The notes beneath the pieces are model-generated. The model searched no databases and had not been told where the DNA came from. It worked only from the letters and a program-made list of their open reading frames with translations. The translations under genes were made by a program, and so were the position numbers. Shown here piece after piece: positions 22,360-34,316 of a stretch of 64,000 nucleotides of DNA (the first letter of the stretch is position 1; every line of letters starts with the position of its first letter). The DNA comes from Pegoplata infirma. Lineage: Eukaryota; Arthropoda; Insecta; Diptera; Anthomyiidae. The DNA lies in NCBI GenBank assembly GCA_963921195.1, contig OY992539.1, forward strand, positions 39,998,518 through 40,062,517, in the 5' to 3' direction.

Positions 22360-23170
22360 AATTTGTATGCCACTTTTCTTTTTTCCCGTCCCATAGTAAC
22401 ACTATGACATTGTTGTTGCTGATTCTGTTTATTCTGATGATGAGTTTTTATGGAGTAATTTAATGGCCAACCATTAATGTTGATATTTACAACAATTTGT
22501 AGACCGTGTTCGGATTAATTTTTTCTGTTGTTAAAAATATCGTTATGTAATTTTTTCGTGTTTTTTGTATTTGTATGCGTTGAAAGTCTTTATAAAAGTG
22601 TGTGTAATTGGAAATATTTTTCCTAAAAGTGGGACTACAAAGAGGAATAGTTCCATTTATTTAAATATATTTAAAAATTTTTCATATATTTATGTTGGGA
22701 ATCGTGTGGAACAAAATGATATTTATCATCATTTATGTGAATTTCGTGGAAACAGCATCCATTTTTATATTATTTTTCATAGTTGTTGCTGTTCAAATGT
22801 TAATTTACTATCAAAATACTTTAAATTTACGACCAAACATAAAGAATTTCAAGAACTTATTAAATGAGATTTATTATGTATGTATAACTGTAAATTGTAA
22901 GTAGTATATTTTATATTTTTGATGTTCAAAGGTATTTACGAGTTAAGTTCATTTATAAATATAAAAAAAATTGAATAGCAATAAAAGGTCATTATAATAA
23001 TTTTTAATGCTTTTTATGGTTTAACATTTAACAATAAAAATTAAAGAGATGGAAATATAAAAAAAATAAAATTCATAATCTGAAAGGTTGTGAATTAAAA
23101 AAAATAATAATTTATTGAAATGGATTTCTTCAGAGAAAATTGGAATTGTGTGTACTTTTGGCTTCTTATA
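22360..23170. other. No gene seen; AT-rich
   Basis: Two overlapping plus-strand frames (22565-22867 and 22692-22904) show no motif and low complexity. No repeats shared with the rest of the window were recognised. Confidence 0.4.
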
Positions 23171-23184
23171 AAATTTTATTACAC

Positions 23185-23390
23185 CGCACTAAAAGAATTA
23201 TTGTTCATAATATCTATGAACAAATTACATAAAAACAAATTCATAGAATCTATGAAACAATTCATTGGCTTAATGAATATTCATTAGTATTGTGAAATAT
23301 TTCATAGAATTTTATTCATAGATTTTATTAAATTCATAGAAAAAATTCATAGAATTAATGAATGTCATTCATAGAAGAAAATGTCATCAA
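23185..23390. repeat. TTCATAGAA-rich palindromic block
   Basis: Many copies of TTCATAGA/TCTATGAA-type octamers on both strands within 200 bp. A second block of similar character lies at 61320-61830. Confidence 0.55.
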
Positions 23391-23494
23391 TATTCCTTTT
23401 AATTTTTTTAATAATTAAAATAATGTTGCAATAATTAAAATAACTGAATAAATATATTAAAAAAATAAAAAAAACATAAAAACATTTTAAAAAA

Positions 23495-23575
23495 TATACC
23501 GGGGCTCGAACCTAAGAAATACCGGCTGAAGTGGTTTTTGTCGACGCCTTAGCTATCAGCGCCACAAAAGGAGGA
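23495..23575 (-). repeat. tRNA-like SINE head or tRNA relic
   Basis: The minus strand has an A-box-like TGGCGCTGATAGCTAAGGCG (23545-23564) and a perfect-looking B box GGTTCGAGCCCC (23501-23512) at tRNA-like spacing. A clean acceptor stem is not apparent, and an A-rich tail (AATATATTTAAT/A runs) lies beyond. A SINE or tRNA pseudogene is more likely than a working tRNA. Confidence 0.5.
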
Positions 23576-23627
23576 AAATCTCGCCAACTAACACTTAGTT
23601 TTATAACGTTTATTTTTTTTTAAATAC

Positions 23628-23720
23628 AGTAAAACCCGGTTATAACGAACTCCGAGGGACCAGTTAAAATAGTTCGCTATAAGCGAAGTTCGCAATAAGC
23701 GAGGTATATTTTATATCAAC
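23628..23720. mobile_element. pogo/Tigger-like terminal repeat fragment
   Basis: TACAGTAAAACCCGGTTATAACGAACTCC is typical in form of pogo-like ends (CAGTxAAACCxxGxTATAACG) and follows a TA. It continues with AGTTCGCTATAAGCG / AAGTTCGCAATAAGCGA. No partner end was found, so it is a fragment. Confidence 0.5.
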
Positions 23721-23847
23721 CTAGATTATTTCCCAAAAAAAAGTTCAAATTTTATTTTAGTTGACGATTTTTTGTAAGTAAACTACTTATTCAGAAGAAA
23801 AAATTAAAAATATAAATAAATTTTATCAAAATTATATTATTTTTGTA

Positions 23848-24655
23848 CCTACTTAGGGAGTGGATATAGGGCGTAGGTATGTTTTAGAAAAATTTTGTAG
23901 GTTAAAAATAAATGGGGGTCGGTCTCACTAATGACCCCTCTCGGACGCACCATTAGACCGATAGAAGCTGATTAAATAAAACAAATTTACAAAAAATAAA
24001 AAAAAATGTGTGGGGACCGCCTTAACAGTTAAAGATAGAGGGTAGGTGTGTTTGGACTAAAAAAATATTGTGGGTCGGTCATACCTTTTGTTGCTCTAAG
24101 GGCACTATTAGGGCAGTAAGAGAGGTTGGAGCAAATTTAAAAAAAAAATCGTTTTGTGTCGTTTAGAAATTAGAGATAGGGTCTTAGTTTTTTCCAAAGA
24201 AATGTTAAGACGTAAAAATTAATGGGCGTCGGTCTTATAAATGAAACCTCTATGACGCACCATTGGAGCAGTACCAATTATTTTAGGATTGGAAAATTAC
24301 AATAAAATTTTTTCAAAAAATTTTAAAAGATAGTAATAATCGTAATCCCACAATCCTCCTGGGCAAAAAATTTGTAAAATCGATAGAAGTTTTACACAAA
24401 AAAATTTCAAAAAAATCGAAGAGTACAAACATTTTCAAAAATGAGATTTAAATTTTAAAACTTAACAATCGCATACTAGAGCGCTTTTAAGAATTTTTTG
24501 GTTTTTTTTTTTTAAGTACGTAAAAAAACAAAAATTTGGAAAAAAATTTGAAATTTGGGCCCTTATTGAATAAGTTATGAGTAAAAGAAGTGTGAGTAAA
24601 GGCACAAACTACCAATTTTTAAAAATCCGACGGGTCATCAAAAAAATCTGAAAAT
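23848..24655. repeat. ~0.82-kb block, first copy of a tandem pair
   Basis: Begins CCTACTTAGGGAGTGGATATAGGGCG and ends CGGGTCATCAAAAAAATCTGAA. The same series of landmarks recurs at 25355-26200 (GGACGCACCATT, GACCGCCTTAACAGTTAAAG, GCGCTTTTAAG). Each copy is followed by a Helentron-like repeat, so the duplicated unit is about 1.45-1.5 kb. Confidence 0.75.
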
Positions 24656-24756
24656 TTACCACGAAAGAGTTCGAAGGGTACTAAAAACTGTAAACAAATT
24701 AGGAAAATCTAAAAAAAAAAAAATTCGAAGTGTCCGATTTGACATGGAATGCCCCA

Positions 24757-25130
24757 TATATATTATTGATCAGTGATCGATTCTAAGACATTCTATCGAT
24801 GTCCGTCTGTCCGTCCGTCCGTTTGTGGAGGACACGATACAGTCCAAAATAAAAGAGCTAGACTCCTGAAATTTGGCACGAATATGTCTAATGGTCGGAC
24901 CACGGAATTTTGTATAGATTTTGTGTACTTTTGCTTAGCAAACGAAAAATTTTTTATGTCAGAAAAAGTACAAATCCTGTAGTTGGATCCAGGAAGGTTG
25001 TCTCATACCACAGAAACCACCCCCCCCCCCCCACACCAAAAAAAACGACGCCTCTGTTTTTTTTTACGTGATGGAGGGTATAAAAAATTCGGCACATCCG
25101 AATTTTACCCCCTCATTTGTTTTAGTTTAT
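24757..25130 (+). mobile_element. Helentron/DINE-like repeat, copy c
   Basis: It starts at ATATATTATTGATCAGTGATCG and contains GTCCGTCTGTCCGTCCGTCCG (24801-24821). A C run at 25019-25032 and GGAGGGTATAAAAAATTCGGC follow, and it ends ATTTGTTTTAG. The TATACCCTCC head is missing. Confidence 0.55.
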
Positions 25131-25206
25131 TAGACACACTTTCTCCGCAAAATAATATATGTCTTTTGGAAAAAATGTGTTTTGGAAAAACCTTTTTATA
25201 CCCTCC

Positions 25207-25455
25207 AGTGGAGGGGTCATTAGTGAGACCGACCCCCATTTATTTTTACCCTACAACATTTTTTCAAAACATACCTACGCCCTATCTCCACTCCCTAAGT
25301 AGGCTCCCATACAAATAACAGTTGGAGCAAATTTTATAAAAATGTAATTTTGTATGGGAGCCTACTTAGGGAGTGGAGATAGGGCGTAGGTATATTTTGA
25401 AAAAATGTTGTAGGGTAAAAATAAATGGGGGTCGTTCTCACTAATGTCCCCTGTC
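25207..25455. repeat. Inverted repeat, ~100-bp arms
   Basis: 25207-25316 is a reverse-complement copy of the opening 100 bases of the direct-repeat unit at 25352-25452 (AGTGAGACCGACCCCC ... CCTAAGTAGG against its complement). The spacer also pairs at its edges (CCCATACAAAT / TTTTGTATGGG), giving a long potential hairpin. Confidence 0.7.
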
Positions 25456-26200
25456 GGACGCACCATTGGACCGGTAGAAGCTGATCAAATAAAACAAATT
25501 TACAAAAAATAAAAAAAATTGTATGAGGACCGCCTTAACAGTTAAAGATAGAGGGTAGGTGTGTTCAGAGAAAATGTTTGGACTAAAAAAATATTGTGGG
25601 TCGGTCATACACATTGTTGCTCTAAGGGCACTATTAGGGCAGGTAGAGCGGTTGGAACAAATTTTAAAAAATGTCGTTTTTTGTGGGAGCCCCCTTAGAA
25701 ATTGGAGATAGGGTATTAGTTTGTTCCAAAGAAATGTTAAGACGTAAAAATTAATGGGGGTCGGTCTTATAAAGGACCCCTCTATGACGCACCATTGGAG
25801 CAGTAGAAATGGTTTTAAGATTGGAAAATTACAAAAAAAAATTTTAAAAAAATTTTAAAAAATAGTAATAATCGTTATCCCACGATCTTCCTGGGCAAAA
25901 AATTTGTAGAATTGATAGAAGTTTTACACAAAAAAATTTCAAAAAAATCGAAGAGTACAAACATTTTCAAAAATGAGAGTTAAATTTTAAAACTTAAAAA
26001 TCGCATACTAGAGCGCTTTTAAGGATTTTTTTGGGATTTTTTTTAGAAAGTACGTAAAAAAACAAAAAATTTGAAAAAAAAACATTGAAATTTGGACCAT
26101 TATTGAAGAAGTTATGATTAAAAGAAGTTTGAGTAAAGGAACAAACTACCAATTTTTGAAAATTCAATATCTTTTGAACGGGTCATCAAAAAAATCTGAA
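25355..26200. repeat. ~0.85-kb block, second copy of the tandem pair
   Basis: Direct repeat of 23848-24655 with the same order of landmarks and scattered differences. It carries an extra ATATCTTTTGAACG before GGGTCATCAAAAAAATCTG. It leads directly into Helentron-like copy d. Confidence 0.75.
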
Positions 26201-26712
26201 TGTGAAATATATTATTGATTGATCCATGATCGATTCTAAGATATTCTGTGAATATCCGTCCGTCCGTCTGTCTGTAGATAACACAATGCAGTCCAAAATA
26301 AAACAGCTAGACTCCTGAAGTTTGGCATAAATATGTCTCATGTTCATAGGCAGGTTAAGTTCGTGAATGGGCAAAATCGGGCCAGGGGGAAAAAAGTTCC
26401 CCCTTGAAGAACTGAACGAACCTCTGAAAAAATACACTTTTTTTACATGTTTTTTTGTAAAATAAACAATGTTGGCAATCGATACCTTTTCAATACCGTT
26501 ATCCGTTTCAAAACCCTTTTAATTGAATACCGGTACCAATACCAATACCGAAACTCAGTTTTGGTATCGGATACCGGTATCCAAAAACCTTTTCCTTCGG
26601 TATCGGTACGTACCGGTATTGAAACGGTTTTTCTTAAAAACCATTTTTAAAAAAAAAAAAAATAATAGAAAGTTTGTAAATTTTTTGGTTTTTCTAAATA
26701 AAAAATCGTACC

Positions 26713-26992
26713 CCAAATGCCTCACCGAAGCCTCATAAAAATCAAAAAAAATCTTTTGGCACCCACATCCTGAATTAAATAAAAATTTAAAAAAATCCAT
26801 ACTTAAACCGCGATGCGAGAGCAAAAGAAAATTATTGATTTTCACGAAATTTTTATGGATTCATTTTGACTCCCAATAGAAACTTTCTAGACCCCTTTTG
26901 TATAGTATAGTTTTTTGGGGATTTTTATTTAATCCGTGATGTGGGTGTCCAAGGATTTTTTTGATATTTACAGGACTTCGGGGAAGGCATTT
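26713..26992. repeat. Inverted repeat, ~74-bp arms, inside hAT 1
   Basis: CCAAATGCCTCACCGAAGCC...ATTAAATAAAAAT pairs with ATTTTTATTTAAT...CTTCGGGGAAGGCATTTGG. The spacer contains AACCGCGATGCGAGAG, which recurs directly at about 27222 as AACCGCGATGCGGGAG together with ACCCAATAGAAACTT. Confidence 0.6.
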
Positions 26993-27329
26993 GGAATACA
27001 AGCAGGAGGTTTTCCACCATAGTATAATTTTTTGTAGTGGCTTAACTCGTAGAAATCGTCCATAAAGGTCCCATAATTCGCAAAAAAAATTGTTTGCAAT
27101 ATTTTTGAATGTGATCTTGTCTAGACAGGGAATACCTATTTTACCAAATAGATAACACCAACAAAAAAACTTGGTTGCCTAGAAATAAGATGAAATATGT
27201 AATTTGTTGGGGTTCTTACTTTAACCGCGATGCGGGAGGGAAATATATTTAATGGAAACATTTTGACACCCAATAGAAACTTATTGGACCCTTTTCAGCT
27301 CAAACAAAAAAGAAAGGTAAAAATCAATA

Positions 27330-29510
27330 CGGCCTTATATTTATGTACTAAAAACATTGGGAAATGTCCACCAAAAGCGGTTCAGTGCTTCAAAAATTAT
27401 GCGCAAAAGACTGAATTTGGGCAAATCCAGCTCAAACCACACAGCAATCGGATTTGTCACCTTCGATTTAAATAAAATTTGCCAAATATTTTGCAAATGG
27501 ATATTGTTCCTAAAATCACTACCTTTCTGGCTCCAAAACCTTTCGGTATTCGAAATATGGCGTCTTGAAAATTGGCAAAAACGTCAAATTTTCAATAAGG
27601 TGCGCATACAAAGTCACCCATAACTTTAAAACTATAAAACCCACAATTACCAAATAGGTAGCATTTGAAAGCTGAAAGGATTACCTTATAAGTGATATGC
27701 ACAATTTTTTCTTGTAACGAAAGGTCAAAGGTCATATTTCAAGGTCTAATGTTCAAAGACCTATATCTCAAAATCCGATATTTTTAAAATTCTCAAAAAA
27801 ATATATGATAACAATCAAGTCTTTCCCTACATTTGTATTAAAATTTCAGGGTGGACACTCATATGGTTCCAAAGTTACAGAGGAAAACGTGCTTGAAGCC
27901 AAGATTTTCTCTACGAGCATATGCATGCTGCTAGCAGTAAACAAACAATGGGACGAAACTAAAAACTGAACCCATTATTTATTAATATTTCGACCTCCTG
28001 AATTTGATTTCACAATCAAAACTGAATTTTATCGTAGGGTTTTATTGTTTTCTTACAAGGAAAATCTTCTAAGTGAACATACGTAATTTCTTTGAAATTT
28101 ATGCCCACGAAAGACAACAAATATCTAACATCGACCTGTCTGAGCTTATTGGTCTTAATTTAGTTTTAAAGGGTTAAACGGGAGTCAAAAATTACCGATT
28201 TTTAGTAATTTTAACTTTTAGGTACATTGATGCCACTTATATCAGATCCGTTTTATTTGAAAAAAAAAAAAATTTTGGCGTCTGTTGGAAACATTTTATT
28301 TGTTGCATAATTGTTTTTGTTAAAAATGTATAGTTTTTGGTAAACTATATAGTTTTTGTAAAACAAATTCATTGTTGGTACTATTTACTATTTAAATTAA
28401 GCAATCACATGAATTTTTTATTGGCAGTTTTTCTTACAGGTCGGGTTTCATCCGAATTTAAAATAAAAATATATTTATTAGTGTGTCCAAAATAAAATAA
28501 GGCAAAAATTCAAAGAAGTTCGAAACATTAGTGTTTTCATTTCTAAACCATTTTTATGCTTGATTATATTCTTGTTTATGAGCTTTATTCCGCTTTGAAC
28601 ATACGGTTCCCCCACCCCATTCCTATTTCCCTACTATGGAAGAATATAGGTTTCGAATGAAACCGATCTGTTATATGTGGCATCAATATAAAGTACCTTA
28701 ACTTTAAAATACCTGAAAATGGGTAATTTTTAACCGCGTTTTACCGGAATTTAGGCCGACAAGCTCAGACTGGTCGATTTTAGATTTATTTGTTCTAGTT
28801 TGTGTATAAATTTTAAAGAAAACAGGTATGTTCACTTTCGAGGACTTTCCTTGTAAAAGAACAAGAAAACCCCTCCAATATCACTCAAAATACATAAAAA
28901 GTATTAAGCCTTGTTCTAGGCCCGCACCTTTGTTTACGACTGTGTATATTGTTTTGTTTGTGCAATATTTTTTATATGAACTCGTAGAAAAAACCTTGTC
29001 TTCGAGCACGTTTTCTTCTGTAACTTTGGAACCATATGAGTGTCCACCCTGAAATTTTGATACACATGTAGGGAAAGGCTTGATTGTTATCATATATTTT
29101 TTTGAGAATATTTAAAATATCGGATTTTGAGATATAGGCCTTTGAACATTAGACCTTGAAATATGACCTTTCGTTACAAGAAAAAATTGTGCATGCCACT
29201 TATAAGGTAATCCTTTCAGCTTTCAAATGGTACCTATTTGGTAATTGTGGATTTTATAGTTTTAAAGTTATGGGTGACTTTGTATGTGCACCTTATTGAA
29301 AATTTGACGTTTTTGCCAATTTTCAAGACGCCATATTTCGAAAACTAAAAATTTTTGGAGCCTGTAAGGTAATCATTTTATGAAAACAACGCATGTGAAA
29401 TATTTTTTGCGAATTTCATTAAAATCTGAGGTGACAAATCCGAAAATCACAGTTTTCTGTGCGGTTTGACATGGAATTTCCCATTTCGGCAACGGTTTTT
29501 AGTGAATTTT
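27330..29510. mobile_element. Large foldback, ~0.8-0.9-kb arms, inside hAT 1
   Basis: The left arm runs about 27330-28262 and the right about 28655-29510. Pairing landmarks are GGATTTGTCACC, ATGGCGTCTTGAAAATTGGC, AAGTCACCCATAACTTTAAA, AAAGGTCAAAGGTCATATTTC, GGTGGACACTCATATGG and CTGTCTGAGCTT, each found inverted in the other arm in mirrored order. The spacer is about 390 bp. No coding frame is recognised. It is either a foldback transposon inserted in the hAT or an inverted duplication. Confidence 0.75.
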
Positions 29511-30619
29511 CGAGATAAAAAAAACACGCTAATATTCGAAAGGCATTCCTGAGGATGCTGAAGCTTGGCATATATATTTTCCGTTCCCCTGGCCTAGTTC
29601 GTATTGAATTTCAGTCAAATCGGTACAGTGGTTCAAAAGTTATTAAGAAAACCGTGAATTTCAGATTGGTTTCACCTTAAATTCACTTGTTGAAAAACCC
29701 GTTAAACCAGCTTTAAAAAAATTGATGAGTCAGGAAAATATTTTACAAAGTATTCTTGTCACTAACAAAAATTTTTGTACTAAAACAAAAAAAACTTACA
29801 CTCGAAAAAAAATTTACACTCAGAAAAAAAATGTTGCCAATTTTTTTTTTTTTTTCAAAAATGACTAAAGAAAGTTTTTTTCTCAAAAAAAATATTTCTA
29901 ATCAAAATTGTTAATTTGATTCACTTTAGAAAATTACCTATCAATTTAGAAGGGCATTGTGGAGGGTATTGATGGATTCGTCCGAGTCTAATTTAACTTT
30001 ACTACTTGTTTTTACATATTTTTTTAAAGTTTTTATACGTTTTTTTTTATATTTTTAGCATTTTTTCGATAATACCAGTACGTACCGGTATTGACGTTTC
30101 GGTATCGGTAATACCGTAACTGATTCAACTGAAATACCGTAACCGATACCGATACCGAAATAAATAAAAAAACGATACCAATACCGATATCGATACCGTT
30201 ATTCGTTTCGATTGCCAACCTTGAAAATAAATGAAAGATTTGGTATATTTATGGCAATGAGAAGTCGCTCTCAAAGTCCCCCACTGACCCCCATCACGAC
30301 CCCCCAACCCCAAAAGCAAGACGCCCCTAACAATTTTTTTCTTTTATTTTTTTTTACCTTTTGGAGGGTATAAAAGATTCGGCACAGCCGAATTTAATAC
30401 TGTATTAAGACTAGCGTGATTTTAAAATCACTATGTGATTTTCCTTTGAACAAAATTACGTAGTGATTTACAAAATCATCTCAAATTGTAATAGCATAAA
30501 GAAAAATTGCAAAATCATCTCAACTTACCATGGTAAGTTCTTGTAGTGTGAACATGGCCTAACACTCTCACTTGTTTTAGTTTATTTTTGGTAATTTTTC
30601 ATTAATTTCTTAGGTTTTT

Positions 30620-32580
30620 TATACCCTCCAACCACAGTATGGGGGTATACTCACTTTGTCATTCCGTTTGTAACGCATCGAAATATCAGTCGGGGACCCC
30701 ATAAAGTATATGGGTGAAATCAAAAAATGTCAGTGTTTTTGAGCCAAAATTGTACAAACAAAAAATTTTAATTTTTGGTAAATTTTTTTATTAAAATCGA
30801 TCAGCTTTACCACAAGAAAATAAAATAAATTTAAAATGAGGTTTTAATTTTATTTCCATACAAATTGTTTTTGTTTTTAAAATAGACTTTCAAAAAATGT
30901 ATTGAAAATTTGAAATTTAAAATAAAACTTTTGTTAAAATAGACTTTTTGTTTTCTTGTGGTAAGGGCCGATATGTTACATCACTACTAATATAACTATA
31001 AAAGATCTCTTCTACAAACTGTTTCAAACAAATTTTATCGACATTTTTATGATTTTTTGGTGACGGAGTTTACATTCACCTTAGAAAAATACATTAATTT
31101 TTTTGAATTTTCTTTGAAAACATTTAATTGTAATTTAAAACACTTATTTATGTAATTGCTAACAATTTTTGTAATTAGGATTTTTTTCTGGTTTTTGTTA
31201 TTAAAGATTTTACAATTATTTTTTATTTTAATAGGATTTTTCTAAGGAAATGTAAAATAAATTTATTATTATTTCTGTTAAAATAAGTTTTTTTAATTTT
31301 TTTAATGACTAGTGTTAATATTTGCGTTGGTTTTAACAACTTCATAAGGTTTTTTAATGCAATCTGCAAAAAAAAAAAAAAGTTGACGGAGTTTACAGAG
31401 ACGGAGTTTACATTTCGTCACTTTTTGCCCTTTTTTTCGAAAACTATTTGTCGGAAATTGGTTTCCGAAAAAAAATCATTAGATGTCAACTAGATACGTC
31501 AAAATATGACGATATTTCAGATGCACGCTAAGTAGTTTTGTTGTAAACGTGGAGACGGAGTTTACAGCATTTTTCGATTTTTCATTTATGATTTAGCTTT
31601 TCATACAGGTAAATTAATATGCAGGGAGCAAACTTGAAACCAATGATGCAAAATGATACTTTATTGCCTCGCGTTTAATAAATGGGGCAATAACCTATTA
31701 TTTTTCTAAACACAATACGTCAAAAACAACAAAATTGTCAGGTTCCATAATGTCGAAAAAAAGTGTCGAAAAATCGTTACACAATTGAAGCCGTGTTTGT
31801 ATGGGTAAAAGAGATAGTTATGACTATACAAAAATATTTTTTAAGAACGTCAACATGCCCTCTTTAAAAATGTAGTCAATTATTAAGAGTTTGGGTTATT
31901 GGTTTTTAAGATATAACCGGTTAAAGTTTAAAAATTGAAAATGTTACTGGCGACGGAGTTTACATTTGGCCTACAAAAATGAAAATAACTTGTTTAAAAT
32001 AGCTTACTAGTATCCGGATTGTTGTTAGTTATGTAGAACGCCAATCTATGCGAAGTTGTACATTAAAAAATATGCGAATACTTTAACCCATGTATGAGAT
32101 ATTACACGATTACATGGTTTGGTTGACATTTTTTGATTTCACCCATATATATTATTGATCCATGATCAATTCTAAGACATTCTGTGAATGTCCGTCCGTC
32201 CGTCTGTCTGTAGATGGCACGATACAGCCCAAAATAAAAGAGCTAGCCTCCTGGAATTTAGCATGAATATGTCTTATGATCCTAGGCAGGTTAAGTTCGT
32301 AAATGGGCAAAATCGGCCCTGGGGAAAAAAGTTCCCCCTTGAAGAACTGAACCAACCTCTGAAAAAATACACTTTTTTACATTTTTTTTTGTATTTTTGT
32401 TAAATAAACGAAACATTTGCTATATTTATCGGGATTGGAAGGTGCTCCTAACGTGCCCCACTGACCCCCACCCCCCCCCCCCAAAACAAACGCCCCTGAC
32501 ATTTTTTTTTTTTACATTTTGGAGGGTATACAAGATTCGGCACAGCCGAATTTAACACTCTCACTTGTTTTCGTTAATTT
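30620..32580 (+). mobile_element. Helentron/DINE-like repeat, copy e, split by a TIR element
   Basis: 30620-30711 is the head (TATACCCTCCAACCACAGTA ... CCCCATAAAGTATAT). 32145-32580 is the body (ATATATTATTGATCCATGATC, GTCCGTCCGTCTGTCTG, GGCAGGTTAAGTTCG, a C run, GGAGGGTATACAAGATTCGGC, hairpin TTCGG-CACAG-CCGAA, CACTTGTTTTCG). Together they make a complete ~530-bp unit, the best reference copy in the window. Confidence 0.7.
30712..32144. mobile_element. 1.43-kb element with perfect 21-bp inverted ends and a repeated 13-mer
   Basis: The ends are GGGTGAAATCAAAAAATG... and its exact complement, 21 bp in all, directly flanked by ATAT on both sides within copy e. The 13-mer GACGGAGTTTACA occurs five times on the same strand (31062, 31385, 31400, 31554, 31952). 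There is no open frame of note. The superfamily is not clear. A 4-base flank match in AT-repeat DNA is weak evidence for a target duplication. Confidence 0.8.
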
Positions 32581-33860
32581 TGGGCAAAGTTTTGTATTTT
32601 TCTTTTTGGACAATTTTGCATTTGGCGATTTTTCATAAAGTTTTTGGGCGATTTTGCCTACAGCCTCATTCTAAACAGTTTTTGTGAACGATTTAAACGC
32701 TCACAACTAGACAAATTAAAGATTTAATTGTGGAGAATTTTGAAATTGGACTCAAATCTTAATTCTTTTATTATCTGATATTTAATATAATTGGCAGTTT
32801 TGGGCGGGCATGCTACTCCACTTCATTATAAGGTGTATATTTTAAGGCAAAGCGGCTGCTACGATGAAACCGATTTAAATTTTTTGAGAAAATTGAAAAT
32901 TCTAGTTTTTTGTCACAACAAATTTTTTGAAGATCTCTTTTCTTGCAGAGTTCCAAATTCCTATAAAATATTTGTTGATTGTTTACAAATGATCATTCAA
33001 TATCTTGGTGGACTCTTAAATTTAGTTAGACAAGTTTATTTTATTAGCTGTTAGTTGGCAGTATGTAGAAAGAGATAAGGTTTGTTTTTTTTTTATTTTT
33101 ATGATTTTTAATATATTTTACTTTAAAACAAAAAACAATCTCCTTTTTTTTACTACCACATAATTTAACTCTTTAAATAAACTATAAAATTTGGTCTTAA
33201 AAAAAAAACTTAAATGCATTTTTCTACATACTCGTACATGTGTTTAAGTAAATAAAACAATAAAAATATTACTTTGTTGTAATTATAATCTAAACAAAAA
33301 ACTAGAAACAAAATTTTTAATAGTTGTTGTAGTTGTCTATCTATTGCTCTATGTTTATTTGTATTTATATTACAAGAAAACAATCAAATCAAAAGAAAAT
33401 GCATTTTTCTTGCAATTACAACGATGATGATGACGACGACGACTGACTGATATTCCATTAAATAACACAGAACGGCAAAATTTGAAAAAAAAAATAAATC
33501 CTGGGACTAGAATATACTATTGAAAAGATTTGAGCTCCGCTGAATTCAAATCTGACACGGGTAACTCATGAATAGTAGTGTCAGTAATAACGAAGTCGTT
33601 ATCAACAGATGGCAATCTTTTTTTGGAGAGTATTTGGGAACGATTTGGGAATAACGAAAAATAAACATTAAAAAATTTTAAAATTATGAATGAAAGTTGA
33701 AAGTAAACAAAACTTTCAGCTTTCCCAGATACCATTTGTAAAACTAACACCACCTTTAAACGTCAAAAAGAACTGACTCTTGCATAGTCTTTTTTTTATA
33801 TAAGTTTTTAAAATCTGATCTCAGAATAGGCCCATCACTTCAGGTTTTCGAGATATCTTA
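32581..33860. other. No gene seen
   Basis: AT-rich. An 87-codon frame at 32791-33054 and a 78-codon minus-strand frame at 33517-33753 have no recognised motif. A GATGATGACGACGACGACTGACTG microsatellite-like run lies at 33422-33448. Confidence 0.4.
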
Positions 33861-34316
33861 GCTTAACATTTTTTTTACTTTGAGCCAATACTCAGGGGAT
33901 GCCCCCTACTAATGCAGTGCATTGTGTTGGTTTCAGGAAAATAGGTTTAAGGAGGAAAGATTGAGTTGTGTTTATGAACATTTATTTATTGTGATCAACT
34001 GGATTAACCAGTACACCCGAGTCTCGGGAATAATTTCACTTAACTCAGCAGAGCACTTACCACGTTCCGGCGATGATCCAATGAATCAAAAGAGTCCTTT
34101 GCATTCGGTCCAAAAAAAATCAAAATAGACTTTGATGCCCCTGTCCAGATATGGGAGTTGTATTTCAACTTCGGTCGGATATAGGCGGTATGAACAGACG
34201 GAGTGAAGTAATTCTTGCACCGTTTTAAGAAACGGAGGCACTTGAATGCTTCTTTCGACACTTGAAAAACATGTTGGTTCTAACGAACATCATATTGTAT
34301 TTTTATGCCCAGAACA

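Larger units (their letters stand above)
26467..30223. mobile_element. hAT element 1 (3.76 kb, TSD AAAATAAA)
   Basis: AAAATAAA stands at 26459-26466 and 30224-30231. The ends are CAATGTTGGCAATCG and the complement of CGATTGCCAACCTTG. Both subterminal regions are packed with ACCGATACC/GGTATCGGT variants. An 8-bp duplication and such ends are characteristic of hAT transposons. It belongs to the same family as hAT 4 at 46657-52260. No transposase is recognisable. The middle holds a large inverted repeat. Confidence 0.85.
26206..30420 (+). mobile_element. Helentron/DINE-like repeat, copy d, split by hAT 1
   Basis: The left part 26206-26466 has ATTATTGATTGATCCATGATCG and a GTCCGTCCGTCTGTCTG island. 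The right part 30224-30420 has the C-rich stretch, GGAGGGTATAAAAGATTCGG and CACAGCCGAATTT. The two parts join as in copy e. The break is the 8-bp-flanked hAT element. Confidence 0.65.

Noticed and set aside
23495..23575. Functional tRNA gene on the minus strand
   Set aside because: A and B boxes look good but a paired acceptor stem and clean anticodon arm could not be drawn.
32791..33054. 87-codon frame as a host exon
   Set aside because: No recognisable domain, no convincing splice sites at its edges, and ordinary AT-rich composition.
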